From: Bacillus cereus G9842
Lineage (GTDB): Bacteria > Bacillota > Bacilli > Bacillales > Bacillaceae_G
NCBI RefSeq assembly: GCF_000021305.1
Contig: NC_011772.1
Span: 2,146,001 to 2,210,000 of the forward strand
DNA length: 64,000 nucleotides
Direction: 5' to 3'
The position numbers and the translations under genes were made by a program. Numbering within the stretch: position 1 is the first letter of the stretch; the number at the start of each line of letters is the position of its first letter. The notes below the pieces were generated by a model. The model ran no database searches and was not told the origin of the DNA. It saw only the letters and a program-made list of their open reading frames with translations. This document shows positions 52,401 to 62,984 of this stretch, piece by piece.

Positions 52401-55400
52401 TATTTGCAGAAGTACTTGGTGTTTCTCGAATTAGTATTGATGATAATTTCTTTGAAATGGGTGGACATTCCCTTCTTGCATCTCGTTTAATGGCAAGAAT
52501 TCGTGAAACGTTAAGTGTGGAATTAGGTATCGGGAAACTATTTGAATCACCAACTGTTGCCGAACTGGCGAAACAATTAAACCATGCAAAAAGTGCAAGA
52601 CCAGCTATTCAGAAAGCAAGTAGGCCAAATGAAGTTCCACTTTCATTTGCACAGCGCAGGTTATGGTTCTTAAATTGTTTAGAAGGTCCAAGTCCTACTT
52701 ATAATATTCCGCTAGTCATTCGTATGAATGGAATATTGAATGAGGAAGCATTACAAGGTGCTTTTTATGATGTAGTTGAGAAACATGAAACACTTAGAAC
52801 AATTTTCCCTAACGTATTAGGTAGTTCCTATCAGAAAATTTTAGATATGGAAAACTTAAATCTAGAAATGATTATAACAAAAACATGTAAAGATGAATTA
52901 GAAAGTGTACTTTCAGAGGCGGTAAGATATAGTTTTAACCTCGATATTGAGCCGGCAGTTCGTTTGCAACTTTTTACAGTGAGTGAAAACGAACATGTAT
53001 TATTAATTTTATTACATCATATTGTAGGTGATGGCTGGTCATTACAGCCGTTAACGAGAGATTTTACAGCGGCGTATAAAGCACGATGTCAAGGTGACAG
53101 AGTTCAGCTGGAGACACTTCCAGTTCAATACGCAGATTATGCACTTTGGCAACAACAATTGCTAGGTGATGAAACGACACCAGAGAGTCTTATTTCAACA
53201 CAATTAGATTTTTGGAAAGAAGAACTTAAAGGTTTACCAGATCAAATGGAGTTACCTACAGATTTCCAGCGTCCAATTGAGACGAGTTACCGCGGGGAAA
53301 CAATTCATTTTCATATAGATGAAGGTATGCATAGTAGGTTAGTAGAGCTTGCACGTAAAAATGGAGTTAGTTTGTTTATGGTGTTACAAGCAGGGCTTAG
53401 TGCACTATTTACAAGATTAGGTGCAGGCACTGATATACCAATTGGAAGTCCCATTGCTGGAAGAAATGATGATGTACTTTCAGATATTGTTGGTTTATTT
53501 GTAAATACATTAGTGTTACGTACAAATACTTCAGGAGATCCAAGTTTTAAAGAATTATTAAATAGAGTGAAGCAGGTAAATCTTGCAGCTTATGAAAATC
53601 AAGATGTTCCATTTGAAAGGCTTGTTGAAGTGTTAAATCCAGTACGTACTCGAAACAGCCACCCGTTGTTTCAGGTTATGTTAGCTTTTCAAAATACACC
53701 AGAAGCAACGTTTCATGTACCAGGTTTAGAAGCGAGCCTTGAAATTCAAAGCGTCGGTTCTGCAAAATTTGATTTAACATTTGAAATTAGTGAGAGTAAC
53801 GGGGATGATGGTACTCCGAACGGTTTACATGGATTACTAGAGTTTAGTACCGATTTATATAAACGTGAAACGGTTCAAAAACTAATAGAACGATTCATTT
53901 TGTTATTAGATGATGCGGCGACAAATCCGGATCAATCCATTGGCAGATTAGAAATATTAACTTTAGCAGAGAAAAATACAGTATTAGAAAAGTGGAATGG
54001 TGGTTTTCAAATTGCACCAGAAATGACATTGCCACAATTATTTGAAAAACAGTCTCATATAAATCCAAATTCTATTGCTGTTGTCTTTGAAGATAAGAAA
54101 TTAACTTATGAAGAGTTAAATAGAAAAGCAAATAAAATAGCTCGATTCCTAATAGCAAAAGGGATTGGTCCTGATCAACTCGTTGCTTTAGCGATGCCAA
54201 GATCATTAAACATGGTGGTAAGCTTATTAGCTGTTCTTAAAGCGGGTGCTGGATACCTTCCGTTAGATCCAGATTACCCAGCAGATCGTATTTCATTTAT
54301 GCTACACGATGCGAAACCATCATGTGTTTTAACGAATTCAGAAGTGGAAATTGAATGTGACGAGGCACTAAAAGTTTTAGTTGATGATGTGAAAGTAATA
54401 GCAGAAGTTGAGAAATATAGTGAAGACAATATTGATGAAGTGGAACGAATTAAGCCATTATCTCCATCACATATTGCTTACGTTATTTATACATCAGGCT
54501 CAACGGGTAGACCGAAAGGCGTTATGATACCTCATCAAAATGTAGTAAGACTTTTAGGGGCAACTGATCATTGGTTCCAGTTTGACGGAAACGATGTTTG
54601 GACGATGTTCCATTCATACGCTTTTGATTTCTCGGTTTGGGAAATTTGGGGACCTTTATTATACGGAGGGCGTTTAGTTGTAGTGCCACATACTGTAAGT
54701 CGCTCGCCGAAAGAATTTTTACAGCTTCTTGTTAAAGAAAAGGTTACGGTTTTAAATCAAACTCCATCAGCGTTCTATCAATTGATGCAAGCAGATCGTG
54801 AAAATGAAGAGATTGGCCAAAAATTATCTTTACGATATGTTGTTTTTGGAGGAGAAGCACTTGAGCTAAGTCGCTTAGAAGATTGGTATAGTCGACATCC
54901 TCATAATGCACCAAAGCTTATTAATATGTACGGTATTACGGAGACGACAGTGCATGTTAGTTATATTGAATTAGATGAAACTATCGTCTCTTTACGAGCA
55001 AATAGTTTAATTGGGTGCAGTATACCTGACCTTAAAGTGTATGTGTTAGACAACTATTTACAACCAGTGCCACCTGGAGTAGTTGGAGAAATGTATGTTG
55101 CAGGTGCAGGGCTTGCGCGTGGATATTTAGGAAGAGCAGGATTAACGGCTGAACGCTTTATCGCAGATCCATTTGGCAAGCCAGGTACAAGAATGTATCG
55201 TACAGGAGACTTAGCTCGCTGGCGTAAAGATGGGACGCTAGATTATATAGGACGTGCAGATCATCAAATAAAAATTCGTGGATTCCGAATTGAATTAGGA
55301 GAAATAGAAGCAGTCATAATGAAGCACCCTAAAGTTGAGCAAGTAGCCGTTATTGTACGGGAAGATCAACCAGGGGATAAACGGTTAGTTTCTTATATCG

Positions 55401-56626
55401 TCGCATCAAATGATGAAGAGATTGATACGAATGAAATGCGTCAGTTTGCTAGTGGTAGTTTACCAGATTATATGGTTCCATACGCTTTTGTAGTAGTAAA
55501 TGAGTTACCTTTAACTCCAAACGGTAAATTAGATAGAAAGGCATTGCCAGCTCCAGAATTTATCGCATCATCTTCTAGTCGTGGTCCAAGAACACCGCAA
55601 GAAGAAATGTTATGTGACTTGTTTACAGAAGTGCTAAGTGTACCTCAAATTGGAATTGATGACGGATTTTTTGATCTTGGTGGGCATTCACTCCTTGCAG
55701 TACAGCTTATGAGCCGCATTAAAGAGGCGCTTGGAGTGGAACTAAACATTGGCACTTTATTTGCAGCACCGACTGTTGCAGGGTTAGCTGAAAGACTTGA
55801 GATGGGGAATGGTCAAAGTGCACTTGATGTGTTGCTTCCATTACGAGCAAGCGGGGATCATTTACCACTATTTTGTGTACATCCAGCAGGTGGATTAAGT
55901 TGGTGCTATGCAGGACTTATGAAATCTTTAGGAACAGATTATCCAATCTATGGTGTACAAGCACGTGGTATTGCTAAAAATGAAGAACTTCCAAAAACTT
56001 TAGAGGAGATGGCGGCGGATTACTTGAAACACGTTCGTGAAGTACAGCCTCATGGACCATATCGTTTACTAGGCTGGTCGCTTGGAGGAAATGTTGTGCA
56101 TGCAATGGCGGCGCAACTACAAAATGGAGGGGAAGAAGTAGAATTACTCGTTATGCTTGATTCTTATCCTGGACACTTCTTACCGAATACGGAAGCGCCT
56201 ACTGAAGAGGAAGCGTTAATAGCATTACTTGCTTTAGGCGGATATGACCCAGATAACATGGATGGTAAACCACTTACAATGGAAAGTGCAGTTGAAATCC
56301 TTCGTAAAGATGGAAGTGCATTAGCAAGTCTTGAAGAAGAGACTATATTGAATTTGAAAGAAACATATGTAAATTCAGTAGGGTTGTTAGGGAAGTATGT
56401 ACCGAAAGTTTATAACGGAGATATCTTATTCTTTAGATCTACTGTTATACCAGATTGGTTTGATCCTATTTCTCCAAATACGTGGCTAAATTATTTAGAC
56501 GGGCAAATTGTGCAGCACGATATTGATTGTAGACATAAAGATCTATGTCAGCCAGGTCCACTCACGGAAATTGGACAAGTATTAGCGAAATATTTGCAGA
56601 ATAAGAAAGGGGTAAGTAGAGTATGA
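49469..56626 (+). CDS. dhbF: Bacillibactin NRPS (C-A-T-C-A-T-TE)
   Basis: A 2385-residue dimodular synthetase. Module 1: condensation domain (HHIVMDG near 138), adenylation domain, carrier serine S1001 (GGHSLL). Module 2: condensation (HHIVGDG), adenylation, carrier serine S2074, then thioesterase with GWSLGG (S2204). Reading specificity positions, A1 begins D-I-L with Q and W positions typical for glycine, and A2 reads D-F-W-N-V-G-M-V-H, the threonine code. This fits DHB-Gly-Thr trimer cyclisation to bacillibactin. No epimerisation domain. The last bases overlap mbtH (ATGA). Confidence 0.96.
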   Translation: MPNSQKIRHSLSSAQSGMWFAQQLDPLNPIYNTGEYVEINGNIHQEIFELAVRKVVIEAEALHVRFEEDEIGPWQVIEESQFYMHFIDVRKEENPEEAAKVWMKNDLSMPVDLKKDILFTEALIQVENNRFFWYQRIHHIVMDGYGFSLLSQKVANEYTSLIEETNKNEKPFGSLTKVVQEDIEYRESKQFQEDRTFWLEKFADEPEVVSLAERAPRTSNGFSRETAYLSSSSTKTLLEDINISLTSWPEFIVAVTSIYMHKLTGENDIVLGLPMMGRLGSVSIHTPSMVMNLVPLRLTVTPNITLAELLQQVSKEIRDVRRHHKYRHEELRRDLKLLGENQRLFGPLVNVMPFDYGLNFAGNRGITHNLSAGPVDDLSINVYKRFDQNELMIHFDANPEVYNGAELALHKERFMNLFELVIKNYEKNESIGKINITLPEENHKVLLEWNETKEDDELISLPISFEKQVQKNPNKLAITCDGINLTYKELNERANELAHYLVEEGIRPNQFVALVFPRSIEMVVSMLAVLKAGAAYLPIDPEYPAERVNYIVDDAKPVCIITHSSVSSKLVIENGMKKIVLDGEETKLALHTYSRMNIACKNDVLLLNPAYTIYTSGSTGNPKGVIVPMRGLSNFLMAMQQKFSLNENDHLLAVTTFAFDISALEIYLPLISGASLTIAQKEDIQEPSALTTLLQEERVTVMQATPTLWQALVTDYPEKLQGLNILVGGEALPAHLANKLKELGCSITNLYGPTETTIWSTFMNIDESEKGIPPIGKPISNTEVYVLDAGLQPVPPGVIGELYIAGEGLASGYLGKPELTAERFVANPYGESGKRMYRTGDLVKWRSDGALEYISRADHQIKIRGFRIELAEIETVLQRHENIQQAVVMVREDRPNDKRIIAYIIAEEKEPINLSEIRSYVSESLANYMIPSAFVVLEELPLTPNGKVDRKKLPAPNFNGMNNERVARNPKEEILCDLFAEVLGVSRISIDDNFFEMGGHSLLASRLMARIRETLSVELGIGKLFESPTVAELAKQLNHAKSARPAIQKASRPNEVPLSFAQRRLWFLNCLEGPSPTYNIPLVIRMNGILNEEALQGAFYDVVEKHETLRTIFPNVLGSSYQKILDMENLNLEMIITKTCKDELESVLSEAVRYSFNLDIEPAVRLQLFTVSENEHVLLILLHHIVGDGWSLQPLTRDFTAAYKARCQGDRVQLETLPVQYADYALWQQQLLGDETTPESLISTQLDFWKEELKGLPDQMELPTDFQRPIETSYRGETIHFHIDEGMHSRLVELARKNGVSLFMVLQAGLSALFTRLGAGTDIPIGSPIAGRNDDVLSDIVGLFVNTLVLRTNTSGDPSFKELLNRVKQVNLAAYENQDVPFERLVEVLNPVRTRNSHPLFQVMLAFQNTPEATFHVPGLEASLEIQSVGSAKFDLTFEISESNGDDGTPNGLHGLLEFSTDLYKRETVQKLIERFILLLDDAATNPDQSIGRLEILTLAEKNTVLEKWNGGFQIAPEMTLPQLFEKQSHINPNSIAVVFEDKKLTYEELNRKANKIARFLIAKGIGPDQLVALAMPRSLNMVVSLLAVLKAGAGYLPLDPDYPADRISFMLHDAKPSCVLTNSEVEIECDEALKVLVDDVKVIAEVEKYSEDNIDEVERIKPLSPSHIAYVIYTSGSTGRPKGVMIPHQNVVRLLGATDHWFQFDGNDVWTMFHSYAFDFSVWEIWGPLLYGGRLVVVPHTVSRSPKEFLQLLVKEKVTVLNQTPSAFYQLMQADRENEEIGQKLSLRYVVFGGEALELSRLEDWYSRHPHNAPKLINMYGITETTVHVSYIELDETIVSLRANSLIGCSIPDLKVYVLDNYLQPVPPGVVGEMYVAGAGLARGYLGRAGLTAERFIADPFGKPGTRMYRTGDLARWRKDGTLDYIGRADHQIKIRGFRIELGEIEAVIMKHPKVEQVAVIVREDQPGDKRLVSYIVASNDEEIDTNEMRQFASGSLPDYMVPYAFVVVNELPLTPNGKLDRKALPAPEFIASSSSRGPRTPQEEMLCDLFTEVLSVPQIGIDDGFFDLGGHSLLAVQLMSRIKEALGVELNIGTLFAAPTVAGLAERLEMGNGQSALDVLLPLRASGDHLPLFCVHPAGGLSWCYAGLMKSLGTDYPIYGVQARGIAKNEELPKTLEEMAADYLKHVREVQPHGPYRLLGWSLGGNVVHAMAAQLQNGGEEVELLVMLDSYPGHFLPNTEAPTEEEALIALLALGGYDPDNMDGKPLTMESAVEILRKDGSALASLEEETILNLKETYVNSVGLLGKYVPKVYNGDILFFRSTVIPDWFDPISPNTWLNYLDGQIVQHDIDCRHKDLCQPGPLTEIGQVLAKYLQNKKGVSRV

Positions 56627-56847
56627 CGAATCCATTTGAAAATGATAATTACACATATAAAGTATTAATAAATGAGGAGGGCCAGTATTCTCTCTGGCCT
56701 GCTTTTCTCGATGTACCTATTGGCTGGAATGTCGTATATGAAGAAGCTAGTAGGCAGAGCTGCTTAGAATATGTTGAATATAACTGGAAAGATTTGAATC
56801 CGAAAAGTAATCAAGTTCGCGAAAAAACATTAGCAGGAAAACGATAA
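56623..56847 (+). CDS. MbtH-like protein
   Basis: A 74-residue adenylation-domain chaperone with the family pattern [32 protein letters not shown] and W-DLNPKS. MbtH-like proteins bind and activate NRPS adenylation domains. Translation is coupled at both ends: four-base overlap with dhbF and one-base overlap with the transporter gene. Confidence 0.95.
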   Translation: MTNPFENDNYTYKVLINEEGQYSLWPAFLDVPIGWNVVYEEASRQSCLEYVEYNWKDLNPKSNQVREKTLAGKR

Positions 56848-58277
56848 TGAAAGCAAAACTAAATCCAAAAGTAGTTGTAAGTATCGTGTATATAACTGCG
56901 ATGTTTATGGCTGCGATGGACGCAACGATTGTAAATGTAGCACTGCAAACGATAAGTAGAGAACTACAAGTACCTGCATCTGCAATGGGGACGGTTAATG
57001 TTGGGTATTTAGTTAGTTTAGCTGTTTTCCTTCCGATTTCTGGTTGGTTAGGAGATCGTTTTGGGACGAAAAGAGTATTTTTAATTGCTCTTTTCGTATT
57101 TACAATCGCTTCTGCTTTATGCGGAATGGCTAACGATATTACTTCATTGAATATTTTTCGTATCATTCAAGGTGCTGGTGGAGGGCTTTTAACACCGGTC
57201 GGAATGGCGATGTTATTTCGAACATTTTCACCAAAGGAAAGACCGAAGATTTCCCGGTTCATTGTACTTCCAATTGCTGTAGCGCCAGCAGTTGGGCCTA
57301 TCATCGGTGGTTTCTTTGTAGATCAAATGTCTTGGCGTTGGGCATTTTATATTAATGTACCGTTTGGAATCGTTGCATTGCTATTTGGACTTCTATTTTT
57401 AGCAGAGCATGTTGAAAAATCAGCTGGTCGCTTTGATTCTCTTGGCTTTATTTTATCAGCACCAGGATTTGCGATGCTCATATATGCACTCAGCCAGGGA
57501 CCATCAAAAGGGTGGATTTCTCCAGAAATTATGAGTACCGGGGTAGCTGGGCTTGTATTCATTGCGTTGTTTATAATCGTAGAACTGAAAGTAAAGCAAC
57601 CGATGTTAGATTTACGCTTATTAAAAGAACCAGTATTTAGAAAGATGAGCATTATATCATTATTTTCATCAGCTGGTTTATTAGGAATGTTATTTGTTTT
57701 TCCACTTATGTATCAAAATGTGATAGGAGTTTCCGCGCTAGAATCAGGACTTACGACATTTCCAGAGGCGATTGGATTAATGATTTCTTCACAAATTGTG
57801 CCATGGTCATATAAGAAATTAGGAGCTCGAAAGGTAATTTCTATTGGATTAATATGTACGGCGGTTATATTTGTTTTATTGAGTTTTGTAAATCACGATA
57901 CGAATCCGTGGCAAATCCGGGCATTATTGTTTGGCATTGGTATTTTCTTAGGTCAATCTGTCGGTGCGGTTCAATTTTCTGCCTTTAACAATATCACGCC
58001 GCCTTCTATGGGGAGAGCGACTACTATATTCAATGTGCAAAATCGATTAGGTTCAGCAATAGGAGTAGCTGTTTTAGCTAGTATACTAGCTGGTTTTGGA
58101 AGTAATAACGTTCAATCCGATTTTTTACCATATCAAGCAGCATTAATTGGATCAGCAATATTTTTGCTTATAGCACTACTATTTTCTTTACGTATTTCCG
58201 ATAAAGAGGTAATGTCAAAGAAGAAAGAAAAAACATTATCAGTATCAGAAAAAGAGAAAGTACTTGTCAATGAATAA
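56847..58277 (+). CDS. DHA2-type MFS exporter, probable siderophore efflux
   Basis: A 476-residue, 14-helix EmrB/QacA-type major facilitator: MAAMDATIVNVALQTI in helix 1, GWLGDRFGTKRVF motif A, and GLLTPVGMA plus VAPAVGPIIGGFF motif C. The start overlaps the mbtH stop by one base, so it belongs to the operon. Export of bacillibactin is the natural role; an unrelated transporter (YmfE) does this in B. subtilis, so the assignment is by context only. Confidence 0.88.
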   Translation: MKAKLNPKVVVSIVYITAMFMAAMDATIVNVALQTISRELQVPASAMGTVNVGYLVSLAVFLPISGWLGDRFGTKRVFLIALFVFTIASALCGMANDITSLNIFRIIQGAGGGLLTPVGMAMLFRTFSPKERPKISRFIVLPIAVAPAVGPIIGGFFVDQMSWRWAFYINVPFGIVALLFGLLFLAEHVEKSAGRFDSLGFILSAPGFAMLIYALSQGPSKGWISPEIMSTGVAGLVFIALFIIVELKVKQPMLDLRLLKEPVFRKMSIISLFSSAGLLGMLFVFPLMYQNVIGVSALESGLTTFPEAIGLMISSQIVPWSYKKLGARKVISIGLICTAVIFVLLSFVNHDTNPWQIRALLFGIGIFLGQSVGAVQFSAFNNITPPSMGRATTIFNVQNRLGSAIGVAVLASILAGFGSNNVQSDFLPYQAALIGSAIFLLIALLFSLRISDKEVMSKKKEKTLSVSEKEKVLVNE

Positions 58278-58334
58278 CAATATACGTATGCTTTTTTATG
58301 AAAATTGATATTCGTTGAATAAAGGAGAGTTTAC

Positions 58335-59084
58335 ATGATAGAAAGTAAAGTTGTAGATTCTATTCCAACTTTGAATGAGAATGATTGTCAAATATGGTGG
58401 GCAAGAATTTCAGATTTACAATCATGGCATTACAATTTACTAAATAATATAGAGCGAGAGAAAGCAAATTCGTATCATCATTCGGCAGATCGAGCTCGTT
58501 TTATAATAGGTTGCGTAATTAGTAGATTAGTTCTCGGCAAGATACTTTCTATGTCACCAGTCCAAGTACCAATTGATCGAATGTGTTCCGTATGTAAATT
58601 GCAGCATGGAAGACCACAATTACCAGAAGGTATGCCGCAATTATCTGTTTCGCATTCAGGTGAGTGGGTTGTCGTTGCATTTACAAAATCTGCACCTGTT
58701 GGCATAGATGTAGAACAAATGAATCCAAATGTAGATGTTATGAAAATGGCAGAAGGTGTATTAACAGACATTGAAATAGCACAAGTTATGAAACTGCCAA
58801 ATGAACAGAAAATAGAAGGTTTTTTAACATATTGGACTCGAAAAGAAGCGGTGTTGAAAGCGACAGGTGAAGGACTAATGATTCCACCAGTACATATTAC
58901 AGTATCAGCTCCAAATAATCCTCCAAGATTGTTAGTTTTTAAGGATAAGCAAGAGTTGGCAAATAATACAATGATGGAAGATGTAAGGCCTAGTTTAGAT
59001 TATATGGCTTCTGTTGCAATATTCAGTAAGGAAGTGACTGAAATTACGCAATTAGACGCGGTAGCACTTTTAAATCTTAAATAA
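58335..59084 (+). CDS. sfp: Sfp-type phosphopantetheinyl transferase
   Basis: A 249-residue enzyme that converts apo carrier domains of DhbB and DhbF to holo forms with coenzyme A. The Sfp motifs are present: VGIDVEQ, and FLTYWTRKEAVLKATGEGL, plus the upstream GRPQLPEG and SVSHSGEWV segments. Ribosome site AAGGAGAG. As the only PPTase in the operon it would be co-induced under iron starvation. Confidence 0.94.
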   Translation: MIESKVVDSIPTLNENDCQIWWARISDLQSWHYNLLNNIEREKANSYHHSADRARFIIGCVISRLVLGKILSMSPVQVPIDRMCSVCKLQHGRPQLPEGMPQLSVSHSGEWVVVAFTKSAPVGIDVEQMNPNVDVMKMAEGVLTDIEIAQVMKLPNEQKIEGFLTYWTRKEAVLKATGEGLMIPPVHITVSAPNNPPRLLVFKDKQELANNTMMEDVRPSLDYMASVAIFSKEVTEITQLDAVALLNLK

Positions 59085-59108
59085 AAAATTATAGAAGAGG
59101 TGTTCCTC

Positions 59109-59651
59109 ATGTTAGTGGCGGAAAATAGAAAGAATGAATTCACTTATAATATACAAGCAATTAAAAATATTTTATTTTCTGGAGATACATCATCCATTCA
59201 CGCTTTAGAAAAGCTTTTAAATGATACAGTTCAGTTTGATGTTCTTGAACAAGAGGCACTTGGTAGACAGTACATTCCGAAAGAAGCAAAGAATTTCTTT
59301 GATAAAGATGGAACATTTCTTTACCGTGTATCTAATGTTAGTTATAAAGGTAAGGTTTTATCTGAAAATCTAATTTTTGCAGACACTTCGTTTTTACCGG
59401 ACGCAATAAAGAGTGAATTAGAGAGTGGAAATATTCCTGTTGAAAAGCTTATAGAAAAGATGGAAGTAAGAAGAAACGTATTATATGAAGGATATCAGCC
59501 ATCTGGAAATATTATCGAATTGTTTGATGGATGTTCTGTTACAGCGAATGTGTATCCAACTAGAAAGTATCAAATTGTAAGTAACTGCAAATGTGTATTT
59601 TATATTTGTGAAGTGTACCATGCAGAGAATATAAAGCAATTGCTTAAATAA
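59109..59651 (+). CDS. Last gene of dhb operon; chorismate-lyase/UTRA-fold-like, function unknown
   Basis: A 180-residue soluble protein. ATG 59109 lies eight bases behind AGAGG; GTG 59100 overlaps it. It follows the PPTase gene by 24 bases with no terminator between, so it is in the operon. The central region (YRVSNVSYKGKVLSENLIFAD, FLPDAIKSELESGNIP, EKMEVRRNVLYEGY) has the layout of chorismate pyruvate-lyase and UTRA-like domains: a substituted strand, then LP...I...L..G..P, then an arginine-rich strand. The match is weak and by eye only. A role with chorismate-derived compounds would fit the operon; a different function is possible. Confidence 0.55.
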   Translation: MLVAENRKNEFTYNIQAIKNILFSGDTSSIHALEKLLNDTVQFDVLEQEALGRQYIPKEAKNFFDKDGTFLYRVSNVSYKGKVLSENLIFADTSFLPDAIKSELESGNIPVEKLIEKMEVRRNVLYEGYQPSGNIIELFDGCSVTANVYPTRKYQIVSNCKCVFYICEVYHAENIKQLLK

Positions 59652-59691
59652 AAACAAGAAACCAGCCTATAAAATGGCTGGTTTCTTGTTT
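59652..59691. terminator. Bidirectional terminator, dhb operon and HU gene
   Basis: Sixteen-base perfect stem AAACAAGAAACCAGCC/GGCTGGTTTCTTGTTT (59652-59667, 59676-59691). Confidence 0.9.
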
Positions 59692-59962
59692 ATTTAACAG
59701 CTTCTTTTAATTCTTTACCTGCTTTAAATGCAGGAACTTTACCAGCTGCGATTTGAATTTCTTCGCCAGTTTGCGGATTACGTCCTGTACGAGCAGATCT
59801 TTCGCGCACTTCAAAAGTTCCAAATCCGATTAATTGAACTTTATCGCCAGATTGTAATGCATTAGCAATTGTGTCAAATACGGATTGTACAGCTGCAGAA
59901 GCGTCCTTTTGAGAAATATCAGCTGATTGTGCTACGTTTTTAATTAATTCTGTTTTGTTCAT
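59690..59962 (-). CDS. HU-type nucleoid protein
   Basis: A 90-residue DNA-binding protein of the HU/IHF family with the hallmark [20 protein letters not shown] (beta arm) and C-terminal [11 protein letters not shown]. It bends and compacts DNA as a dimer. In the B. cereus group several HU copies exist; this one is not in the usual hbs context, so it is probably an extra paralogue. Ribosome site AGGTG before ATG 59962. Confidence 0.93.
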   Translation of the reverse strand: MNKTELIKNVAQSADISQKDASAAVQSVFDTIANALQSGDKVQLIGFGTFEVRERSARTGRNPQTGEEIQIAAGKVPAFKAGKELKEAVK

Positions 59963-60166
59963 GTTTTCACCTCATAAAAAAATTTTTGGAATGAATGTTT
60001 TAGTATAATAGATAGTAAAGATAAAGCTATCACTATGATTAGAAAGAATACTATATAATTATGTTAATTTCGTTGCAAGAGATTGAATCCCTTCTATTAT
60101 TTAGGGATTAATTAAGAATCGATGCATATAAAAAGCTTAAGTATGAGGATGAGGGGGAGTATAGGA

Positions 60167-60934
60167 ATGATTTTTCGTGAAAAAAATGAGAAGGAAAGTA
60201 TATTAATTCGTCAACATGATCATGGTTTTTTAGCTGGAGAGATTGCAAAGCATATAAAAGAGGACTTTTTTGAAGGTAAAACATATTTAAAAGAAACAGT
60301 TGATGCAATATATGAGCATGACAGAGGATGGATAGAGCTTGATAAAGTACCAATTTTGAATGATGCTAAAAATATTCCATATACATTTATGGATTGTCCA
60401 AGCCCATTACGTTTTGTTTTTTATACGATTGGTTTGAATGAAATTGAAAATTCTAATCCATACGGGGCATTGCTTTGCAGTAAACATTTTTTATCATTTC
60501 CACTAAACGAGGAAGATGAAGAGATGATGTCATTTTATAAACATGAATTAGAACGACAAAAAAGAATTTTGAAAACGTTAACAAAGGAACAGTTTGCGAT
60601 GTTTGATAAATATTATAGATTATTAAAGTTTTGTGATGAACTTTCTTTATACGTATGTATGAATAAGCCTGGTGTAAAAAAGAAAGATGAAATTGATTTA
60701 TTTAAAGATGGTTTTGAAGGAACAGAAATGTTTAATAGTAAGGAGGAGAAACTTATTCAAGCTGAATGGGTGGACGAGGAAACAATTCGGATTACACCAT
60801 TTCCATTTCAAACGGAATTTCATACGTATGTAAAATATAAAACGATAAATAAACATGAAATGAAAGGAAAAGGGATTGCAAAGGCTGATAGAGAATCGGA
60901 AATGAAGAAACAAACCATTCGTTTCATACAATAA
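60167..60934 (+). CDS. DUF3891-type protein
   Basis: A 255-residue cytosolic protein. The N-terminal part contains RQHDHGFLAGEIA and AIYEHDRGW, two His/Asp-rich helices that could form an HD-like metal site; the rest is helical and ends with a beta-rich segment. This matches the DUF3891 family, of unknown function. ATG 60167 follows GAGGGGGAG; ATG 60122 is in frame but has no ribosome site. The DinB-type gene begins 14 bases downstream, so the two form an operon. Confidence 0.82.
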   Translation: MIFREKNEKESILIRQHDHGFLAGEIAKHIKEDFFEGKTYLKETVDAIYEHDRGWIELDKVPILNDAKNIPYTFMDCPSPLRFVFYTIGLNEIENSNPYGALLCSKHFLSFPLNEEDEEMMSFYKHELERQKRILKTLTKEQFAMFDKYYRLLKFCDELSLYVCMNKPGVKKKDEIDLFKDGFEGTEMFNSKEEKLIQAEWVDEETIRITPFPFQTEFHTYVKYKTINKHEMKGKGIAKADRESEMKKQTIRFIQ

Positions 60935-60948
60935 GGAGGTAATATAAA

Positions 60949-61473
60949 TTGAAAGATTATATATTAAAACAGTGTGATTACCATGCTTGGGCTAATACTA
61001 GATTATTCAATCGATTAAAAGAGTTACCAAACTATGAGACAATTTTTAATGAGCAGATACAGAGTGTATTCCCATCCATTAAGGATACTTTTGTGCATAT
61101 TTATATTACAGATCAAGTGTGGTTACACATATTGCATGGTAAAAGTATGAATGAAGCAATACAAGACCGAGAAGATTTACGAAAACAAATTGAAACTAAA
61201 TCGTTACATGAATTAGAAAAAATGTTTGAAAACATGGCAAATCAATATAAAGACTTTTTAATTACAATACAAGACGTGAATGCTGTATTTGTTATTGAGA
61301 ACCCATATGCAGGGGCATTAGAAACTTCAATTTTAGAGTTAGTACAACATGTCGTAAATCATGGTACATATCATAGAGGAAATATAACAGCGATGATTCG
61401 TCAACTTGGTCATTCGTCGACAATGATGGATTTTGTACTGTATTTACATATGGTTAAAAAGCAGGGAGAGTAA
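60949..61473 (+). CDS. DinB-family metal-binding protein
   Basis: A 174-residue four-helix bundle protein. Candidate metal ligands are H49 (DTFVHIYITD) and the pair in VNHGTYHRGNI. The name comes from B. subtilis DinB; family members include bacillithiol-dependent transferases and other metal enzymes, and are not DNA polymerases. TTG 60949 is placed eight bases behind AAGGAGGT. Cotranscribed with the DUF3891 gene. Confidence 0.9.
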   Translation: MKDYILKQCDYHAWANTRLFNRLKELPNYETIFNEQIQSVFPSIKDTFVHIYITDQVWLHILHGKSMNEAIQDREDLRKQIETKSLHELEKMFENMANQYKDFLITIQDVNAVFVIENPYAGALETSILELVQHVVNHGTYHRGNITAMIRQLGHSSTMMDFVLYLHMVKKQGE

Positions 61474-61483
61474 TATAGTTTGT

Positions 61484-61526
61484 AAGAAGGAGAGGCTTTA
61501 ATTATAGAAGTCTCTCCTTCTATTTT
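61484..61526. terminator. Terminator after DinB-family gene
   Basis: Stem AGAAGGAGAG/CTCTCCTTCT with T residues on the 3' side. Confidence 0.8.
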
Positions 61527-61564
61527 ATTCCGCATTCATGGTAGATCGACTGATTAAAGTTTTC

Positions 61565-62758
61565 TTAAGAAGCTTTATTTTCTTGTAATTGCTTAGCGTA
61601 TTGTACAGCCTTAAATGCATTGACTCTACCATTTTTCCAGTACGTACCTGTACCACTAATTTTATCAGAAGTTGACTCAATAATTTGGCGAATTTGTGTA
61701 TTGCTATATCCTTGATTTGCTAAAAGAGCAGCGACTCCTGCAACATGAGGTGTTGCCATAGAAGTACCACTTAATGATTGATACGAGCTTCCTTTATAAG
61801 TGGAGTATATATTTGAACCTGGTGCTGCAACATCTACCCAGCTACCATAAGTAGAAAATGAAGATTTCTTATCTGCTTGATCTGTAGAAGCAACTGCAAT
61901 TACTTCGCTGTAATAAGCAGGGTAATTAGCTTTTGTATTTCCAGCATTTCCAGCAGCTGCAACTATAACAGAGCCTTTATTCCATGCATATTGAACGGCT
62001 TGTTGTAATGCAGTACCACCATTTGGAGCTCCTAAACTTAAACTAATTACTTTTGCTCCCGAATCAGCAGCTTCTCGAATACCTTGCGCTACAGCATCAA
62101 GTGTACCACTTCCTTGATTATCTAATACGCGGACAGCATAAATTGAAGTTTGTGGGGCAACACCAGCAATTCCGACACTGTTATTCGTAAGGGCTCCAGT
62201 AATTCCAGCGCAATGTGTACCATGACCATTACCATCATCAGATGTATTGTCGTTATCAACATAATCATGCCCGTAAATTACTTTCGAAGCCAAATCAGGG
62301 TGTGAGCCTTGAACTCCTGTATCAATAATAGCTACTTTTACACCAGGATCACTTCGTTGGCTATCCCAAGCTTGTGGAGCTTGAATCTTTTGCAATCCAT
62401 ATTGATTTTTAAAATATGGGTCGTTCGGAGTCCAAAAGGCGTGAACGTAATAATTCGGTTCTGCATATTCTACATCTGGATTATTTTTATAACTCTTTAT
62501 TTTTTCTTTTACAGTACCTTTCGAAAATTGAACGACTTCAAAACCTAACTTATCATCTTTAGATAAGACATTAGCTCCGACAGATTTATGAAAAGATTGC
62601 ACGTTACTTAAAGATGCATTTTGCTTGAACTTAACGATTAATTGGTTAGGAACGTAATCAGTAGATGATGTTTCAGCGCTTGAAGTATTCGTGTTAAAGA
62701 AGAAACCACCAATAATAAATGATAAAACAGATAGGAAAACAATGATTTTGTTTTTCAA
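61565..62758 (-). CDS. Thermitase-like extracellular subtilase
   Basis: A 397-residue secreted serine protease. Signal peptide at 1-28 (MKNKIIVFLSVLSF...SSAE), an I9-type propeptide to about 105, then the S8 domain with Asp (VAIIDTGV), His (GNGHGTHCAG), oxyanion Asn (AAAGNAGN) and Ser (LSGTSMATPH). The segment order and the NDPYFKNQYGLQKI entry match thermitase-type subtilases. The start is TTG 62758, ten bases behind GGGAGG. Single gene, extracellular protein breakdown. Confidence 0.93.
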   Translation of the reverse strand: MKNKIIVFLSVLSFIIGGFFFNTNTSSAETSSTDYVPNQLIVKFKQNASLSNVQSFHKSVGANVLSKDDKLGFEVVQFSKGTVKEKIKSYKNNPDVEYAEPNYYVHAFWTPNDPYFKNQYGLQKIQAPQAWDSQRSDPGVKVAIIDTGVQGSHPDLASKVIYGHDYVDNDNTSDDGNGHGTHCAGITGALTNNSVGIAGVAPQTSIYAVRVLDNQGSGTLDAVAQGIREAADSGAKVISLSLGAPNGGTALQQAVQYAWNKGSVIVAAAGNAGNTKANYPAYYSEVIAVASTDQADKKSSFSTYGSWVDVAAPGSNIYSTYKGSSYQSLSGTSMATPHVAGVAALLANQGYSNTQIRQIIESTSDKISGTGTYWKNGRVNAFKAVQYAKQLQENKAS

Positions 62759-62940
62759 AAGATTTTTCCTCCCTTTTCTTGGATAAGTTTTTCAGCGACG
62801 CTTTAATGTCGCATTCCTTTTCAACTATATAGTTAGACCATACGATTTATGTCATTTATGTGAAAAACTTTTAGTGGAATAAAAAAGGGAAAGATTGATA
62901 TAAATATATTTTTAATGATATTTACTGAGTAAGAAAACAA

Positions 62941-62978
62941 AAAAAGGAATGCTCATTATGTATGAGTCATTCCTTTAT
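62941..62978 (-). terminator. Terminator of the AGCS symporter gene
   Basis: Stem AAAGGAATG-CTCAT with ATGAG-CATTCCTTT (one mismatch), T run on the minus strand. Confidence 0.75.
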
Positions 62979-62984
62979 TATTGA

